Below, in pieces: positions 62,390-64,000 of a stretch of 64,000 bases of DNA (within the stretch, counting starts at the first letter, position 1; each line of letters begins with the position of its first letter). The translations under genes and the position numbers were made by a program. Source of the DNA: Paralysiella testudinis (lineage in GTDB: Bacteria; Pseudomonadota; Gammaproteobacteria; Burkholderiales; Neisseriaceae); the NCBI RefSeq assembly GCF_016894345.1, contig NZ_CP069798.1, positions 2,315,385-2,379,384 of the forward strand. The letters run 5' to 3'. The notes under the pieces are model-generated. The model made no database searches. It had not been told where the DNA came from and worked only from the letters and a program-made list of their open reading frames with translations.

Positions 62390-63425
62390 ACTTAGTTGTT
62401 TAGTCCCTGAATTTTATGGAGTATCATTACCCCAATTATAAAGAGACCGACTTATGGCAAGCATATTGCATGGTAACGCCAAGACTACGCCTAGAATCAG
62501 AAAAGAAATACAAGAGTCTGAAGAGAGCATCGCAGCGTTAGCTAAAAAATACAATATTAATTTCAAAACCGTTCTCTACTGGAAACACGCAGATTCGGTC
62601 GAAGATAAAAAGTCCGGCCCCAAAACCCGCCCCAGCGTGTTGACCGAATCGGAGCAGCAGGCAATCTGTACCGTCCGGCGACATCTGCGGCTGTCATTGG
62701 ACGAGCTGTATATCATCTTCAAGCCCAATATTCCAAAGCTGAGCCGCTCCAATCTGCACCGGTGCTTGCAACATCACGGATTGTCGCGCTTACCCAAGAA
62801 TGAATCCGATGGCCAAAAAGGTAAAAAACATTCAAACAATATCCGGTTGGCTTTGTCCATATCGACATCACCGAGGTGCGTTGTGAAACCGGCAAGCTGT
62901 ACCTGTTTGTCGCCATCGACCGCAAAACCAAATATGTTTATGCAGAACTTCATCCGCGTATGACGCAGAAAACCGCCGTTTCTTTTCTGCGCAACCTACA
63001 ACAAGATTGTGTGTTTAAAATCACCCATATCCTAACGGACAACGGTGCGCAGTTTACCTACAACTTGCTGAGCCAAGCACAACGGCCTGATAAGGAGCAT
63101 CCGTTTGACGAGCTTTGCCGGCATTTGGGCATTGAGCACCGTACCACGAAATTCCGTCATCCATGGACGAACGGGCAGGTGGAGATTACCAACAAGATGC
63201 TGAAAGAGGTAACGGTCAAACGCTTCCACTATGAGCATCCTGACGAACTTAAACGGCACTTGATGGTATTTTTGCTGTATTACAACCATCAACGCCCCTT
63301 ACGGTCGTTGAAGTACAAAACGCCTTGGCAGGCTTTGGAAGATTGCTATAATCTAGAGCCTGAATTGTTTCGTGAAAATCCATTCCAGAAGATTATGGGT
63401 CTTAACACTTAGTTAACTGAAGATA
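62390..63425 (+). mobile_element. IS481-like insertion sequence
   Basis: The two transposase frames are bordered by imperfect inverted ends (left around TACTTAGTTGTTTAGTCCC, right around GGGTCTTAACACTTAGTTAA). Exact boundaries and target duplication could not be fixed by eye. Confidence 0.65.
62454..63412 (+). pseudogene. IS481-like transposase in two frames (A6 slip site)
   Basis: Frame 1 (62454-62963) has the helix-turn-helix part (SIAALAKKYNINFKTVLYW) and then runs off at a GGTAAAAAAC site near 62820-62830. Frame 2 continues VGFVHIDITEVRCETGKLYL with the rve catalytic residues (HIDI; LTDNGAQF; WTNGQVEITNKM). A -1 slip at A-AAA-AAC restores about 319 aa, so programmed frameshifting is possible; otherwise the gene is broken. 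Confidence 0.75.
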
Positions 63426-63547
63426 CGCACTTACTTATTGATAAATGTGGCCTGAAACGTAAAACCGTCATTGCCGAACTTGATTCGGCAATCCATTGGT
63501 AAATTTAAAGTGAGACAATTTTTTAAAAAAACATGTTTTTTATACAT

Positions 63548-63820
63548 TTTCGTAATTGTTTTACTTTGCGCTTTCTGGCCGCGCGGCCACTTACTTTCTT
63601 TGCTTCGCTCACGCGAAGCGCGCCTACGGCGAGAAAGTAAGCAAAGAAAGGCGACCCCGGTTTGCAGGTTTGGCTACGCCAAACTTCCCTCACTGCACGT
63701 GGTTTTGGCGGCGCTCGCGTGTCGCTGCACTCCGGACCGCCCTTATTCCCGCCAAAACCACGTTCCGTTCGGCTGCGCCAAGGGGAAGGCTGCACGGATT
63801 TTCCGTTTCAGGCAGCCTGA
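63548..63820 (-). repeat. Long dispersed repeat, copy C (inverted)
   Basis: The reverse complement matches copies A and B: the DUS end AGGCTGCCTGAAACGGAAAA at the right, then CCGTGCAGCCTTCCCCTTGG, and the CTTTCTTTGC palindrome. A diverged stretch (TTCGCTCACGCGAAGCGCGC, then CTACGG) replaces part of the palindrome loop. The segment with CATTGCCGAACTTGATTCGG, just left of it, is shared with the region right of copy B. Confidence 0.8.
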
Positions 63821-63855
63821 ACAAAATAGCTGGTAAATCGCTGCACTTGCATTAG

Positions 63856-64000
63856 GGTCTGTTCACAATTACTTGTCATACCCTTGAATAAAAAAGAAAC
63901 GCAGGCATAAAAGGAAGTTCTCACACCCCCCAATACACCTGCGATGCCCCGTACACTACTCAAAGATGAACATTGGACGAAGCTGTTACCTATTCTGCGT
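63856..64000 (+). mobile_element. IS5-family insertion sequence, copy 2 (cut by window end)
   Basis: Begins with the same 25-bp end as copy 1 and is preceded by TTAG (63852-63855), consistent with a C/T-TAG target. The 5' part of the transposase gene is included. Confidence 0.9.
63943..64000 (+). CDS. IS5-family transposase, N-terminal part
   Basis: Starts MPRTLLKDEHWTKLLPILR, identical to the start of the transposase of copy 1, and continues beyond the window. Confidence 0.9.

Overview
The window is a chromosomal segment from a betaproteobacterium of the family Neisseriaceae. The main evidence is the DNA uptake sequence (DUS) dialect. AGGCTGCCTGAA, the form described for Simonsiella and related Neisseriaceae, is scattered through genes and is often paired as an inverted repeat that forms the stem of intergenic terminators. 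Correia-type repeats with TATAG ends and Neisseria-like gene content agree. No rRNA or tRNA gene was recognised.

Layout. 0-5.7 kb: galactose uptake and the Leloir pathway (mglB, galT, galK), then an alkylation-repair operon (ada-like, alkB-like, a small ORF). 5.8-16.5 kb: a type I restriction-modification island. It reads half-size hsdS, hsdM, rhuM remnant, rhuM, hsdS, DUF3800 gene, unknown (nuclease-like?) gene, hsdR and YgjP-type metallopeptidase, followed by a decayed fic gene, and is bounded by a perfect 16-bp direct repeat. 16.5-29.6 kb: accessory redox and detoxification genes, several paired with their own regulators (LysR/ABM/quinone reductase/YciI/aldo-keto reductase; LysR/nitronate monooxygenase; GlxA-AraC/metallo-hydrolase; HxlR/old yellow enzyme). 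Between them lie MITEs, a truncated lysR, a DUF1311 protein and an amidase. 29.7-30.8 kb: an IS630-family element. 31-43.1 kb: housekeeping genes (ppx, corA, thioesterase, ribE, acyltransferase, ribBX with an in-frame helix-turn-helix-like N-terminus, mmsA and aminotransferase, EamA exporter, DUF2185, ribH, nusB, RDD). 43.2-51.8 kb: ilvD, recN, dmeF-like, nadK, miaA, RDD, with repeats between them. 51.8-55.7 kb: a prophage graveyard with a toxin-antitoxin pair and an integrase split by an IS5-family element. 55.7-62.3 kb: HAD phosphatase, hda, slyD, MFS exporter, glnE. 62.4-64 kb: an IS481-like element, a long repeat, and the start of a second copy of the same IS5-family element.

Most notable: (1) the gene-rich type I RM island with two S genes of different size, RhuM and two small uncharacterised genes; (2) the HTH-like domain continuous with RibBX; (3) at least two MITE families whose ends match transposases in the same window, one with a Correia-like core; (4) a 440-bp inverted-repeat element inserted into a Correia-type repeat with a 7-bp target duplication; (5) a change in DUS dialect (GCCGTCTGAA core, found only at about 4.5-25.2 kb) that suggests where foreign Neisseria DNA entered. 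All functions are inferred from reading protein motifs; no database search was run.
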